Below, piece after piece: positions 16,795-25,261 of a stretch of DNA of 64,000 nt. A program made the translations under genes and the position numbers. Origin of the DNA: Halococcus saccharolyticus DSM 5350 (GTDB lineage: Archaea; Halobacteriota; Halobacteria; Halobacteriales; Halococcaceae); the NCBI RefSeq assembly GCF_000336915.1, contig NZ_AOMD01000033.1, positions 120,078 through 184,077 of the forward strand. Direction: 5' to 3'. The notes under the pieces are model-generated. The model was not told the origin of the DNA and did no database searches. It saw only the letters and a list, made by a program, of their open reading frames with translations. Numbering within the stretch: position 1 is the first letter of the stretch; each line of letters starts with the position of its first letter.

Positions 16795-17739
16795 ATGGCA
16801 AGCAACAGGTCCGTCGTGATCGCTGCCCTGATCGCCAACGGCGCGATCGCGATCCTCAAGTTCGCCGGCTTTCTCCTCACCGGGAGCGCGGCGATGCTCT
16901 CGGAGACCTATCACTCGATCTCCGATACGGGTAATCAGATCTTCCTCCTCATCGGTATTCGGTATGGCGGCAAGGAAGCCAGCCGCGAGCACCCGTTCGG
17001 CTACGGGAAGGCACAGTTCTTCTACAGCTTCCTCGTGAGCGTCCTCCTCTTCGGGATCGCGGGCTGGGAGAGCGCGAAACACGGCTACAACGCGATCGTC
17101 CACCCACACACCGCGGAGATGGGGCAGGCGTCGCTCCCACTGATCGGTTCCTTCCCTGGAATCTGGGTCAACTACGGCGTGCTCATCGCTGCGATCGTCT
17201 TCGAGGCCTACGCGCTCAAGAAAGCCAACGACGAGATGACTCGCCAGATCGACGAACACGGCTGGAGCGGATACCGCGAGGCATTTCGGAAAACGAGCGA
17301 CGTGACCACGCTGACCGCACTGACCGAGGACACGATCGCCATGGCCGGTGCGGGGATCGCGCTGTTCGGGGTGTTCCTCAGTCGATACACCGGCAACCCG
17401 CTCTACGACGCGGTGGCCGCACTCCTGATCGGACTCATGCTCATGGGCTTCGCGATCGCGCTCGCGTGGGAGAACAAACGTCTCCTGCTCGGCGAGAGCC
17501 TGCCGGCCGACGAGGAACGCAAACTCCGCGAGGTGATCGCCGAATGGGATGGTGTCGAAGAGATCATCGACTTCCGGACCGTCTACTTCGGACCAGAACA
17601 GCTCCTCGTGACCGCCGACGTCGCGCTCGACGCGGGCCTCGAAACCGAAGACATCGACGACTACATCTCCGAAATCGAAAACACACTGATGGAAACGCAA
17701 CCGCAGATCCGGAAGGTCTACATCGAACCCGAGGTCTGA
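16795..17739 (+). CDS. Cation diffusion facilitator, SLC30A9-like type
   Basis: 314-aa CDF metal exporter with about six membrane helices and a C-terminal cytoplasmic ferredoxin-like domain (DFRTVYFGPEQLLVTADV). The TM2 metal site reads YHSISDTGNQ. In TM5 the usual HxxxD is replaced by LTEDTIAMAG, the ED-containing variant seen in SLC30A9-type members, so metal choice (Zn, Mn, Co) should not be assumed from classical ZnT. The frame is open upstream into hisH, but the ATG at 16795 starts the first helix. Single gene, ending in repeat DNA. Confidence 0.88.
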   Translation: MASNRSVVIAALIANGAIAILKFAGFLLTGSAAMLSETYHSISDTGNQIFLLIGIRYGGKEASREHPFGYGKAQFFYSFLVSVLLFGIAGWESAKHGYNAIVHPHTAEMGQASLPLIGSFPGIWVNYGVLIAAIVFEAYALKKANDEMTRQIDEHGWSGYREAFRKTSDVTTLTALTEDTIAMAGAGIALFGVFLSRYTGNPLYDAVAALLIGLMLMGFAIALAWENKRLLLGESLPADEERKLREVIAEWDGVEEIIDFRTVYFGPEQLLVTADVALDAGLETEDIDDYISEIENTLMETQPQIRKVYIEPEV

Positions 17740-17744
17740 CGGCC

Positions 17745-17946
17745 CCACATTTTGCTACGGTCGTTCGCGTTGCTCACTCCCTCGCAAAATGTGGATCAAA
17801 AGCCGTTGTCACCTCCTCCGGAAGAGCGAAGCTCTTCCGTGCTCTCGCTCGCTTCGCTCACGAGAACTTCGGAGGTTCCTCGGCCCGCTCACTGGCCTGC
17901 GGCCTCGTTCGCGGTACGATTACTTCATCCCGCCACCGCCCCGCGA
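17745..17946 (-). repeat. Interspersed repeat, family B copy 1
   Basis: Read on the minus strand it contains GTACCGCGAAC, GAGCGGGCCGA, GGAGGAGG, CTTTTGATCC and a terminal hairpin CCACATTTTGC/GCAAAATGTGG (11-bp perfect stem). A second hairpin is GGAAGAGC-GAA-GCTCTTCC. The same order occurs at 34276 and 54190. It starts immediately after the CDF stop codon. Confidence 0.8.
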
Positions 17947-18075
17947 CCGCCACACACCTCCCCAGCCGACTGCGCTCCTCGTTCGCCTGCGGCTCACTCC
18001 GGTGCTCATCCACTAGCAGAGCAAGCTCTGTTGAGCCTGCACTCGCTCGGTTCGTGCAGACCTCGCGCGCCGTTT
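17947..18075 (+). repeat. Interspersed repeat, family A copy 2 (divergent)
   Basis: GCCACACACCTCCCCAGCCG followed by CGCTC tracts, CTCATCC, a hairpin CAGAGC-AA-GCTCTG and TCGCGCGCC. This is family A order with a different hairpin stem. It abuts the family B copy in opposite orientation, so the whole 485-bp gap before the XPD gene is repeat plus a short promoter. Confidence 0.7.
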
Positions 18076-18224
18076 CGCGGTCGGTACTCGTATTCACTCA
18101 CACATGACCGCGTGCGCGCCGACCGTAGTGGCCAGACGTGAGAGTGCTGACACGCGACGCCCTCGACCACTTCCGCTGCGCCACACGAACCCTTTTGTCC
18201 GAACGCGCCGGAAAACCGGCTACT

Positions 18225-20447
18225 GTGGCCGCCGACTCGTCTCCCTCGCTGCGATTCTTCCCGTACGAGTCTCCCTACGAGAACCAGACCGCGGCGATCG
18301 AACGCATCCACGACGCGCTCGGCGACGAGCGCGACGTCCTCTTCGAGGGAGCCTGTGGCACCGGCAAGACCCTCTCGGCGCTCGTGCCCGCGCTCGAATT
18401 CGCCCGCGGGGAGGACAAGACGGTGGTCATCACCACCAACGTCCACCAGCAGATGCGCCAGTTCGTCGCCGACGCCCGCGCGATCAACGACCACGAACCC
18501 CTGAAAGCCGCGGTGTTCAAGGGCAAGGCCGCGATGTGTCACATCGACGTCGACTACGAGGAGTGCCAGGTGCTCCGCGATAGCACGAAAGACCTCGTCG
18601 ACGCCGAGGAGGATCTCGCGGAGCTCGAAGCCCGCGAGGACGACCTCCTCGCGGCGAGCCAGGCGGGCGACGACGACGCAACCGAGGCCCGCAGCGCGGT
18701 GATGGACGAACTGGAGAGCGTCGAGAGCGAAGTTGACGATCTCCGCGGGGAATCGATCTGCGAGCACTACTACAACAACCTCACCGCCGACACCGACGCC
18801 TTCTACGCGTGGCTCGCGAGCGATGTCAGGACTCCCGAAGAGATCTACGAGTACGCTGAGGGAGAGAATCTCTGCGGGTACGAACTCCTCAAGGAGGGGA
18901 TGGAAGCGATGGATCTCGTGGTGTGTAACTACCACCACCTGCTCGATCCCACCATCCGCGAGCAGTTCTTCCGGTGGCTCGGCCGCGACCCCGAGGACGT
19001 CATCGCCGTGTTCGACGAGGCTCACAACGTCGAGAGCGCGGCGCGCGAGCACGCGACTCGCACCCTGACCGAGACTACACTCGACAGCGCGCTCGCCGAG
19101 CTCGACGACGCGGGCGATCCGCGAGCGGACCAGGCGAACAACGTCGTCGGGGCGTTCCGGCGCGCGCTCGTCGCGACCTACGACGAACAGTTGGGATTCG
19201 GCGAGCGCGAGCGGATCGACGAGGATTGGGAGGACCTCGCGATCGCCAACCCAGAGGGTCGCGACGACCTCACGCTCGCCTTCCTCGACGCCTACACCGG
19301 ACAGGGGATCGACGCCGACGTGGAGGCCGGCCTCGCGCTCGGGGCGGCGCTCGACCGGGAGTACGACCGGGCGTACCGCAACGGCGAGACCCAGGTCCGA
19401 AAGGAGTGCCAGACCCTCCAAACGCTGCGGTTCGTCGAGTCGTGGCTCGCCGACGGCGGTAAGCGCGCTGGGGGCGCGCGATCCTCGTCGGGCGAGCGAA
19501 GCGAGTCCGACGGCACGTCCGGCGGCCGCCATCCCGTGGTCTCGGTGCGCGAGGGGCCGGACGGCGTCTACGGCCGTGCGGAGTCGTTCGCCTCGATCCC
19601 GAGCGACGTGACCGAGCCGCTCTTTTCGAGCCTCCACGCGAGCGTGCTGATGAGCGCGACGCTCCGGCCGTTCGAAGTTCTCGAAGACGTGCTCGGTCTC
19701 GACGATCCCGAAACGATGGCGTACGGCCTCACCTTCCCCGAGGAACGCCGCCGGACGTTCGCGGTCGACACGCCAGCGCTGTTCGCGAGCGAACGCGACG
19801 ATCCCGCGGTTCAGGAGTCGGTCGCCGGCACCGTGCGCGACGCGATCCGCTTCACGCCAGGCAACACCCTTCTCTTTTTCCCGAGCTACGCCGAGGCCGA
19901 GCGGTATCACGACCGGATCGCTGCCGGAACCGCGGCGACGACGTACCTCGACGAACCGGGCGAGGCGGTCGAGTCGCTCCGCGAGCGGTTCGCGGCGGAC
20001 GCCGACGGCGCGCTGTTCACTTCGCTGTGGGGCACGCTCACCGAGGGTGTGAGTTTCGACGGTGACGACGCCAATACCGTGCTCGTGGTCGGAGTTCCGT
20101 ATCCCCATCTCGACGACCGACTCGAAGCTGTCGAGGACGCCTACGACGCCGCGTTCGACGACGCCTCGGGCTGGGAGTACGCCGTCGAGATCCCCACGAT
20201 CAGGAAGACGCGCCAGGCGCTCGGCCGGGTGCTGCGCTCGCCCGAGGAGATCGGAGTCCGTGCGCTGCTCGATGCGCGCTACACCCAGCGCGGCCACGAG
20301 GAGATGGGCAAGTACAGCGTCAGGGACTCCTTCCCGGCCGAGGAGCGCGCCGAACTTGTCGATGTCGCGCCCGGGAAACTCAAATACGCGATGCTGAACT
20401 TCTATACCGACCACGACGCCTACGACGGCGACCCGCCGACGCCGTGA
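18225..20447 (+). CDS. XPD/Rad3-type Fe-S DNA helicase
   Basis: 740-aa superfamily 2 5'-3' helicase (archaeal XPD/ERCC2 relative). Walker A GACGTGKTLS is near residues 42-51 and DEAH appears as VFDEAHNVE. Four cysteines between them (AAMCHID, YEECQVL, ESICEHY, ENLCGYE) can hold the 4Fe-4S cluster, with an acidic helical arch between. GTG at 18225 is chosen: TATA-like CCCTTTTGTCC sits 27-36 bp upstream and the protein starts just before FFPYESPYENQ. A Gly/Ser-rich linker at 19460-19530 is encoded by sequence resembling the intergenic repeats. Confidence 0.88.
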   Translation: MAADSSPSLRFFPYESPYENQTAAIERIHDALGDERDVLFEGACGTGKTLSALVPALEFARGEDKTVVITTNVHQQMRQFVADARAINDHEPLKAAVFKGKAAMCHIDVDYEECQVLRDSTKDLVDAEEDLAELEAREDDLLAASQAGDDDATEARSAVMDELESVESEVDDLRGESICEHYYNNLTADTDAFYAWLASDVRTPEEIYEYAEGENLCGYELLKEGMEAMDLVVCNYHHLLDPTIREQFFRWLGRDPEDVIAVFDEAHNVESAAREHATRTLTETTLDSALAELDDAGDPRADQANNVVGAFRRALVATYDEQLGFGERERIDEDWEDLAIANPEGRDDLTLAFLDAYTGQGIDADVEAGLALGAALDREYDRAYRNGETQVRKECQTLQTLRFVESWLADGGKRAGGARSSSGERSESDGTSGGRHPVVSVREGPDGVYGRAESFASIPSDVTEPLFSSLHASVLMSATLRPFEVLEDVLGLDDPETMAYGLTFPEERRRTFAVDTPALFASERDDPAVQESVAGTVRDAIRFTPGNTLLFFPSYAEAERYHDRIAAGTAATTYLDEPGEAVESLRERFAADADGALFTSLWGTLTEGVSFDGDDANTVLVVGVPYPHLDDRLEAVEDAYDAAFDDASGWEYAVEIPTIRKTRQALGRVLRSPEEIGVRALLDARYTQRGHEEMGKYSVRDSFPAEERAELVDVAPGKLKYAMLNFYTDHDAYDGDPPTP

Positions 20448-20515
20448 CTTGGTCCCGGAACCCTCCTCCGTTCTCCTCGATTCCCGCTCAACCCATTCGA
20501 CAGCGTTAAGTGAGC

Positions 20516-20535
20516 GTGTAAAGCAGGCTTTACAC
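20516..20535. promoter_or_regulatory. Perfect 9-2-9 palindromic operator
   Basis: GTGTAAAGC-AG-GCTTTACAC, 20 bp, placed 11-30 bp before the DUF2178 start codon, i.e. over the expected TATA/TSS of a leaderless mRNA. A dimeric repressor is expected; the XRE protein encoded second in this operon is the natural candidate. Confidence 0.75.
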
Positions 20536-20545
20536 ACCACAGATC

Positions 20546-20959
20546 ATGACAGAAACGCCACCGATCCAGAAGGGACAGCGATACAATCGAATCGTCATCG
20601 CCGTGTTCGCGGCAGGTGTCCTGAGCTTCTTCATTGGCATGGCTCTCGACCAGTACTTTGTGGGACTCGTCGTGTACTCGGTCGCGGGCTTATCCGGGGT
20701 CGCGGCGTTGCTGTATCTGCGGTTCGTGAGCCCGGTCAGACTGGCAGACGAACGCCAACAGCGGCTACACGAACGCGCCAGCGGCGCGCTCGTGACGCTA
20801 GTTGCGATGGTCGGTCTCCCGGTGGTGATCGGCCTGTACCTGTTCGACGCAACCAGCTACTACGCCATCTCACCGTTTCTTTGGGGTGCTATCTCTGCAG
20901 TCGGTGGACTGTACCTGCTGTGGGGCGGTATCTACACCCTCTTTCGGTACCGCTCGTGA
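20546..20959 (+). CDS. DUF2178 family membrane protein
   Basis: 137-aa protein with four hydrophobic helices (about residues 17-35, 39-58, 80-102, 109-131). A conserved basic/acidic loop LADERQQRLHERASG between helices two and three is typical of DUF2178. The first gene of a two-gene operon: its TGA overlaps the GTG of the XRE regulator. Expression is probably controlled at the palindrome just upstream. DUF2178-XRE pairing is common in prokaryotes; the biological signal sensed is unknown. Confidence 0.82.
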   Translation: MTETPPIQKGQRYNRIVIAVFAAGVLSFFIGMALDQYFVGLVVYSVAGLSGVAALLYLRFVSPVRLADERQQRLHERASGALVTLVAMVGLPVVIGLYLFDATSYYAISPFLWGAISAVGGLYLLWGGIYTLFRYRS

Positions 20960-21177
20960 AAAACAACCTTCGAGCGCGGCGAGACCGCACGGATCAGAGT
21001 CAGGGCGATCTCGCGGCAGCGGTCGACGTCACCCGCCAGACCATCAACGCTATCGAACGCGAACGCTACGACCCCTCGATCGAACTGGCATTCAAGCTCG
21101 CCACCCACTTCGACTGTCGCATCGAGGACCTGTTCGATCCGGAGTTGGACGGGGCGATGCAAGACTCTGAGGGATAA
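20956..21177 (+). CDS. XRE-family HTH regulator, probable autorepressor
   Basis: 73-aa HTH_3 protein: KNNLRARRDRTDQSQGDLA, VTRQTINAIERERYDPSIEL as helices 2-3, then FKLATHFDCRIEDLFD, the standard single-domain layout of short Cro/CI-like regulators. It starts with GTG overlapping the DUF2178 stop (GTGA). Size and fold fit a homodimer binding the 20-bp palindrome that precedes the operon. Confidence 0.87.
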   Translation: MKNNLRARRDRTDQSQGDLAAAVDVTRQTINAIERERYDPSIELAFKLATHFDCRIEDLFDPELDGAMQDSEG

Positions 21178-21277
21178 GACGACGCCCGTGCACGAAGGCA
21201 CGCGGATACGGAAACGCCGCCGATCCAACCGTGCCGCGAGGTCAAGGTTTTTGCCGCCGCCACGCGACCGCGTGGAT

Positions 21278-21700
21278 ATGGACTATCAGACACTCGACGC
21301 CGGCCGCGAGTTCGTCGCGCGGCTCGATACCGGTGCGGACTGGCGAAGCGAGATCGAGACGCTCGCTGCCGACGCCGGCGTCGACGCGGGGTTTTTCTTC
21401 GGGCTCGGCGCAGTTCAGGACGCCGAACTCTACTTCTACGACCAGGACACGAAGGAGTACGACGCGATCGAATTCGACGAACCGCTCGAAGTCGCGGCGT
21501 GTGTCGGCAACGTCTCGTGGCTCTCGGGTGATCGGTTTGCCCACACCCACGCGGTCTGCTCGCGCGAGGACGGCTCGACGATCGCGGGCCACCTCAACGC
21601 TGGAACGGTGTTCGCCGGCGAGATATACCTCCGCGAGTTCGACGCCCACCTCGAACGCGAGCGCGACGAGACGACCGATCTCGATCTCTGGCCGCTCTAA
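21278..21700 (+). CDS. PPC (DUF296) domain protein
   Basis: 140-aa plants-and-prokaryotes-conserved domain protein. It has FFFGLGAVQDAELYFYD, the metal-binding-like AHTHAV and the GHLNAGTVFAGEIYL signature. The ATG at 21278 begins the domain; upstream in-frame residues are arginine-rich and not family-like. Its TAA overlaps the ATG of the PolD2 gene (TAATG), so the two are translationally coupled. PPC proteins often trimerise and some bind AT-rich DNA. A role near replication is only suggested by position. Confidence 0.87.
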   Translation: MDYQTLDAGREFVARLDTGADWRSEIETLAADAGVDAGFFFGLGAVQDAELYFYDQDTKEYDAIEFDEPLEVAACVGNVSWLSGDRFAHTHAVCSREDGSTIAGHLNAGTVFAGEIYLREFDAHLERERDETTDLDLWPL

Positions 21701-24700
21701 TGCGCGCCGACGACGAACGCTACTTCGAGCGGATCGAATCCCAGCTCGACGAGGCGTTCGCGGTCGCTGAAACCGCACGCGGGAAAGGTGGCGATCCCAC
21801 TCCCGAGATCGAGATCCCCGTGGCGAAGGACATGGCCGACCGGGTCGAGAACATCCTCGGGATCGAGGGCGTCGCCGACCGCGTCCGCGAACTCGAAGGC
21901 GAGATGAGCCGGGAGGAGGCCGCCCTCGAACTCGCCGCGGACTTCGCGGAGGGGCGAGTCGGCGACTACGAGACCGACGCCGGCAAGATCGAGGGCGCGG
22001 TCCGAACTGCGGTTGCGCTCCTCACCGAAGGCGTGGTCGCCGCGCCGATCGAAGGGATCGATCGGGTCGATCTCGCCGAGAATCCCGATGGAACCGAGTT
22101 CGTCCGGGTGTTTTACGCCGGACCGATCCGCTCGGCCGGTGGGACCGCTCAGGCACTCTCGGTGCTCGTCGCGGACTACACCCGCGCGCTGCTCGGCCTC
22201 GCCGAATACGAGGCCCGCGAGGAGGAGGTCGAACGCTACGCCGAGGAGGTCGACCTCTACGACGCCGAAACTGGCCTCCAGTACTCCCCGAAAGACGCCG
22301 AGACGAAGTTCATCGCCCGGAACTCGCCGGTGATGCTCGACGGCGAGGCCACCGGCCAGGAGGAGGTCTCGGGCTTTCGCGACCTCGAACGCGTGGGGAC
22401 GAACAACCCTCGCGGCGGGATGTGTCTCGTGCTCGCCGAGGGGATCGCCCAGAAGGCTCCCAAGATCGAGCGCTACACCACCGATCTCGACGAGGTGGAC
22501 TGGCCGTGGCTCGACGACCTGATCGCCGGCACCATCGGGAAATCTGCCGGGAACGATGACGACGCTGACGGCTCGGATGCTGACGACGCCGAAGACCAGG
22601 CTGACGAAGCTGATGACGGCGACGAAACCGACGACGAATCGGAATCGGCTGCCGACGAGGATTCAGAACCCGACGGCCCGCTTCGGCCCGAGCCCTCGAC
22701 GAAGTTCCTCCGGGACCTGATCGCCGGCCGGCCGGTGTTCGGCCACCCGAGCGAGGCCGGCGGCTTCCGGCTGCGGTACGGCCGCGCGCGCAATCACGGC
22801 TTCGCGACCGCGGGGGTCCATCCCGCGACGATGCATCTCGTCGACGACTTCCTCGCGACCGGCACGCAGTTGAAGACCGAACGACCAGGAAAAGCCGCCG
22901 GTGTCGTGCCCGTCGATTCGATCGAGGGGCCCACCGTGAGGCTGGCGAACGGCGACGTCCGCCGGATCGACGATCCCGAGGAAGCCCTCGAACTCAGAAA
23001 CGGGGTCGAGGCGATCCTCGATCTCGGCGAGTACCTCGTCAATTATGGGGAGTTCGTCGAGAACAACCACCCGCTCGCGCCCGCCTCCTACACCCACGAG
23101 TGGTGGATCCAGGAGTTCGACGCGACCGACGCGAACGTCCAGGCGCTCGCGGACTCGACACGGGTCGATCTCGAACACCCCACTCCCGAGGAAGCGATCG
23201 AGTGGGCGATCGAGTACGACGCGCCGCTCCATCCCGAGTACACCTACTGCTGGCACGATCTCTCGGTCGAGTCGTTCAAAACGCTTGCCGACGCGGTCGC
23301 GGCGGGCGAACTCGTCAAGGGCGAACTGGCGCTCGAACCTGCGCCCGAGGTCCGTGACGCGCTCGAAGCGCTGCTCGTTCCGCACAACCAGGCCGCGGAC
23401 GCGCTTCGAATCACCGAATTCCGGGCGCTCGTCCGATCGCTCGGGTTCGACGAGAACTGCGATCGGACGTGGGAGCGCCTCTCGACGGAAGCGAGCGCCT
23501 GGCCGAACGCGATGAAGGCCGCCCGCGAGGTCGCGCCGTTCGCCCTCCGCGAACGCGCCCCGACCCGGATCGGCGGCCGGATGGGTCGCCCCGAGAAGTC
23601 CGAACAGCGCGAGCTCTCGCCCGCGGTCCACACCCTCTTTCCCATCGGCGAGGCCGGCGGCAACCAGCGCGACGTGAGCGCGGCGGCCGAGCACGTCCAC
23701 GACGACGTCGGGGAGCGCGGTGTCGTTCCCGTCCAGGTCGGTCGGCGCGAGTGCGTCGATTGCGGCGAACGGAGCTACGAGACGCGGTGCCCAGACTGCG
23801 GCGGCGTCACCGAGCCGCGCTACGAGTGTCGCGACTGCGAGATCGCGGTCGAACCCGACGAGTCGGGGCGGGCCGAGTGCCCGCGCTGCGGGAGCGAGGC
23901 AACCCCGACCGAGTGGCGCACGGTCGACATCCGCGAGGAGTTCCACGACGCGCTCGACGCGGTCGGCGAGCGCGAGAGCGCCTTCGACATGGTGAAAGGC
24001 GTGAAGGGGTTGACCTCGAAGCTCAAGACGCCCGAACCGATGGAGAAGGGCGTCCTGCGAGCGAAACACGGCGTTTCGTCGTTTAAGGACGGCACGGTCA
24101 GGTACGACATGACCGACCTCCCAGTGACGAGCGTCCGTCCCGCCGAACTCGACGTCTCGGTCGATCAGTTCCGCGAACTCGGCTACCACGAGGACATCGA
24201 TGGCGACCCGCTCCGCCACGCCGATCAGTTGGTCGAACTCCGGGTTCAGGACATCGTGCTCTCGAACGGCGCGGCCGAGCACCTCCTCCGGACGGCGGAT
24301 TTCGTCGACGACCTCCTCGACCGGTACTACGGTCTCGATTCGTTCTACGACTTCGACGATCGCGACGACCTCGTGGGCGAACTCGTGTTCGGGATGGCCC
24401 CTCACACTTCGGCGGCGGTCGTCGGTCGCGTCGTAGGGTTCACGAGCGCCGCCGTTGGGTACGCACACCCTTATTTTCACGCATCGAAAAGAAGAAATTG
24501 CGATGGTGACGAGGATTGTGTAATGCTGTTGATGGATGGGCTGTTGAACTTCTCGAAGGAGTACCTGCCGGACAAACGGGGTGGCCGGATGGACGCTCCG
24601 CTGGTGATGTCCTCGCGGATCGATCCCGCCGAGATCGACGACGAGGCCCACAACATGGACGTGGTCGAGCGTTACCCTCGCGAGTTCTACGAGGCGACCC

Positions 24701-25245
24701 TCGAAATGGCCGAACCAGGCAGCGTGGATATCGAGATCGCCGAGGAAAGTATCGGCACCGACACGGAGTACACTGGATTCCGCCACACTCACGACACCTC
24801 GAATCTCGCGCTCGGCCCCTCCTTGTCGGCGTACAAAACGCTGGGCGCGATGACCGAGAAGATGGACGCCCAGCTCGAACTCGCCAGAAAGCTCCGGGCC
24901 GTGGACGAGACCGACGTCGCCGAGCGCATCATCGAGTACCACTTTTTGCCCGATCTCATCGGCAACCTCAGAGCCTTCTCCCGTCAGGAGACGCGGTGTC
25001 TCGACTGCGGCACCAAGTACCGCCGAATGCCGCTCACCGGCGAGTGCCGCGAGTGTGGCGGCGGCGTGAATCTGACTGTCCACGAGGGCTCGGTGAAGAA
25101 GTACATCGACACCGCCACCCGGGTCGCCGAGGAGTACGGCACCCGCGACTACACCAAGCAGCGCCTCGAAGTGCTTGACAAAACTCTCGAAAGCGTGTTC
25201 GAGAACGACAAAAACAAACAGAGCGGGATTGCCGATTTCATGTAG
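21700..25245 (+). CDS. polC: DNA polymerase D large subunit (DP2)
   Basis: 1181-aa catalytic subunit of the archaeal replicative polymerase PolD, partner of DP1. The active-site motif NCDGDED spans residues 933-939. Two zinc-finger regions are visible: CVDCG/CPDCG/CRDC/CPRCG around 684-730 and CLDCG/CRECGGG near the C-terminus, the latter followed by the short tail that contacts DP1/PCNA (KQSGIADFM). Residues about 280-320 are a Asp/Glu linker. No intein is present. Codons over the active-site motif are AT-rich and atypical. Ends in a T-rich terminator. Confidence 0.96.
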   Translation: MRADDERYFERIESQLDEAFAVAETARGKGGDPTPEIEIPVAKDMADRVENILGIEGVADRVRELEGEMSREEAALELAADFAEGRVGDYETDAGKIEGAVRTAVALLTEGVVAAPIEGIDRVDLAENPDGTEFVRVFYAGPIRSAGGTAQALSVLVADYTRALLGLAEYEAREEEVERYAEEVDLYDAETGLQYSPKDAETKFIARNSPVMLDGEATGQEEVSGFRDLERVGTNNPRGGMCLVLAEGIAQKAPKIERYTTDLDEVDWPWLDDLIAGTIGKSAGNDDDADGSDADDAEDQADEADDGDETDDESESAADEDSEPDGPLRPEPSTKFLRDLIAGRPVFGHPSEAGGFRLRYGRARNHGFATAGVHPATMHLVDDFLATGTQLKTERPGKAAGVVPVDSIEGPTVRLANGDVRRIDDPEEALELRNGVEAILDLGEYLVNYGEFVENNHPLAPASYTHEWWIQEFDATDANVQALADSTRVDLEHPTPEEAIEWAIEYDAPLHPEYTYCWHDLSVESFKTLADAVAAGELVKGELALEPAPEVRDALEALLVPHNQAADALRITEFRALVRSLGFDENCDRTWERLSTEASAWPNAMKAAREVAPFALRERAPTRIGGRMGRPEKSEQRELSPAVHTLFPIGEAGGNQRDVSAAAEHVHDDVGERGVVPVQVGRRECVDCGERSYETRCPDCGGVTEPRYECRDCEIAVEPDESGRAECPRCGSEATPTEWRTVDIREEFHDALDAVGERESAFDMVKGVKGLTSKLKTPEPMEKGVLRAKHGVSSFKDGTVRYDMTDLPVTSVRPAELDVSVDQFRELGYHEDIDGDPLRHADQLVELRVQDIVLSNGAAEHLLRTADFVDDLLDRYYGLDSFYDFDDRDDLVGELVFGMAPHTSAAVVGRVVGFTSAAVGYAHPYFHASKRRNCDGDEDCVMLLMDGLLNFSKEYLPDKRGGRMDAPLVMSSRIDPAEIDDEAHNMDVVERYPREFYEATLEMAEPGSVDIEIAEESIGTDTEYTGFRHTHDTSNLALGPSLSAYKTLGAMTEKMDAQLELARKLRAVDETDVAERIIEYHFLPDLIGNLRAFSRQETRCLDCGTKYRRMPLTGECRECGGGVNLTVHEGSVKKYIDTATRVAEEYGTRDYTKQRLEVLDKTLESVFENDKNKQSGIADFM
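24458..24545 (+). other. AT-rich rare-codon patch over PolD2 active site
   Basis: Within a gene that almost always uses GC-ending codons, residues about 920-948 use TAT, TTT, AAA, AGA AGA, AAT, TGT, GTA and TTG. The patch covers KRRNCDGDEDCVML, the segment that DP2 inteins interrupt. Boundaries are by eye. Confidence 0.7.
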
Positions 25246-25250
25246 ACGAA

Positions 25251-25260
25251 CCTTTTTATT
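25251..25260 (+). terminator. T-rich terminator after PolD2
   Basis: CCTTTTTATT begins 5 bp after the stop codon, fitting archaeal oligo-T termination. Confidence 0.5.
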
Positions 25261-25261
25261 T

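Noticed and set aside
17742-18080. CRISPR-like clustered repeats
   Set aside because: The recurring CGCTTCGCTCG pieces have irregular spacing, no unique spacers of constant length and no cas genes nearby.
18006-20540. Long antisense open frame opposite the XPD helicase
   Set aside because: In GC-rich haloarchaeal genes the complementary frame often stays open; its translation is Val/Arg/Leu-rich with no domain, whereas the plus strand encodes a clear helicase.
20449-20955. Longer N-terminus for the XRE regulator
   Set aside because: The in-frame upstream residues are an out-of-frame reading of the DUF2178 gene; the HTH begins directly after the GTG at 20956.
24431-24600. Possible intein in PolD2
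   Set aside because: The active-site region reads continuously as KRRNCDGDEDCVMLLMDG with no inserted splicing or endonuclease blocks.
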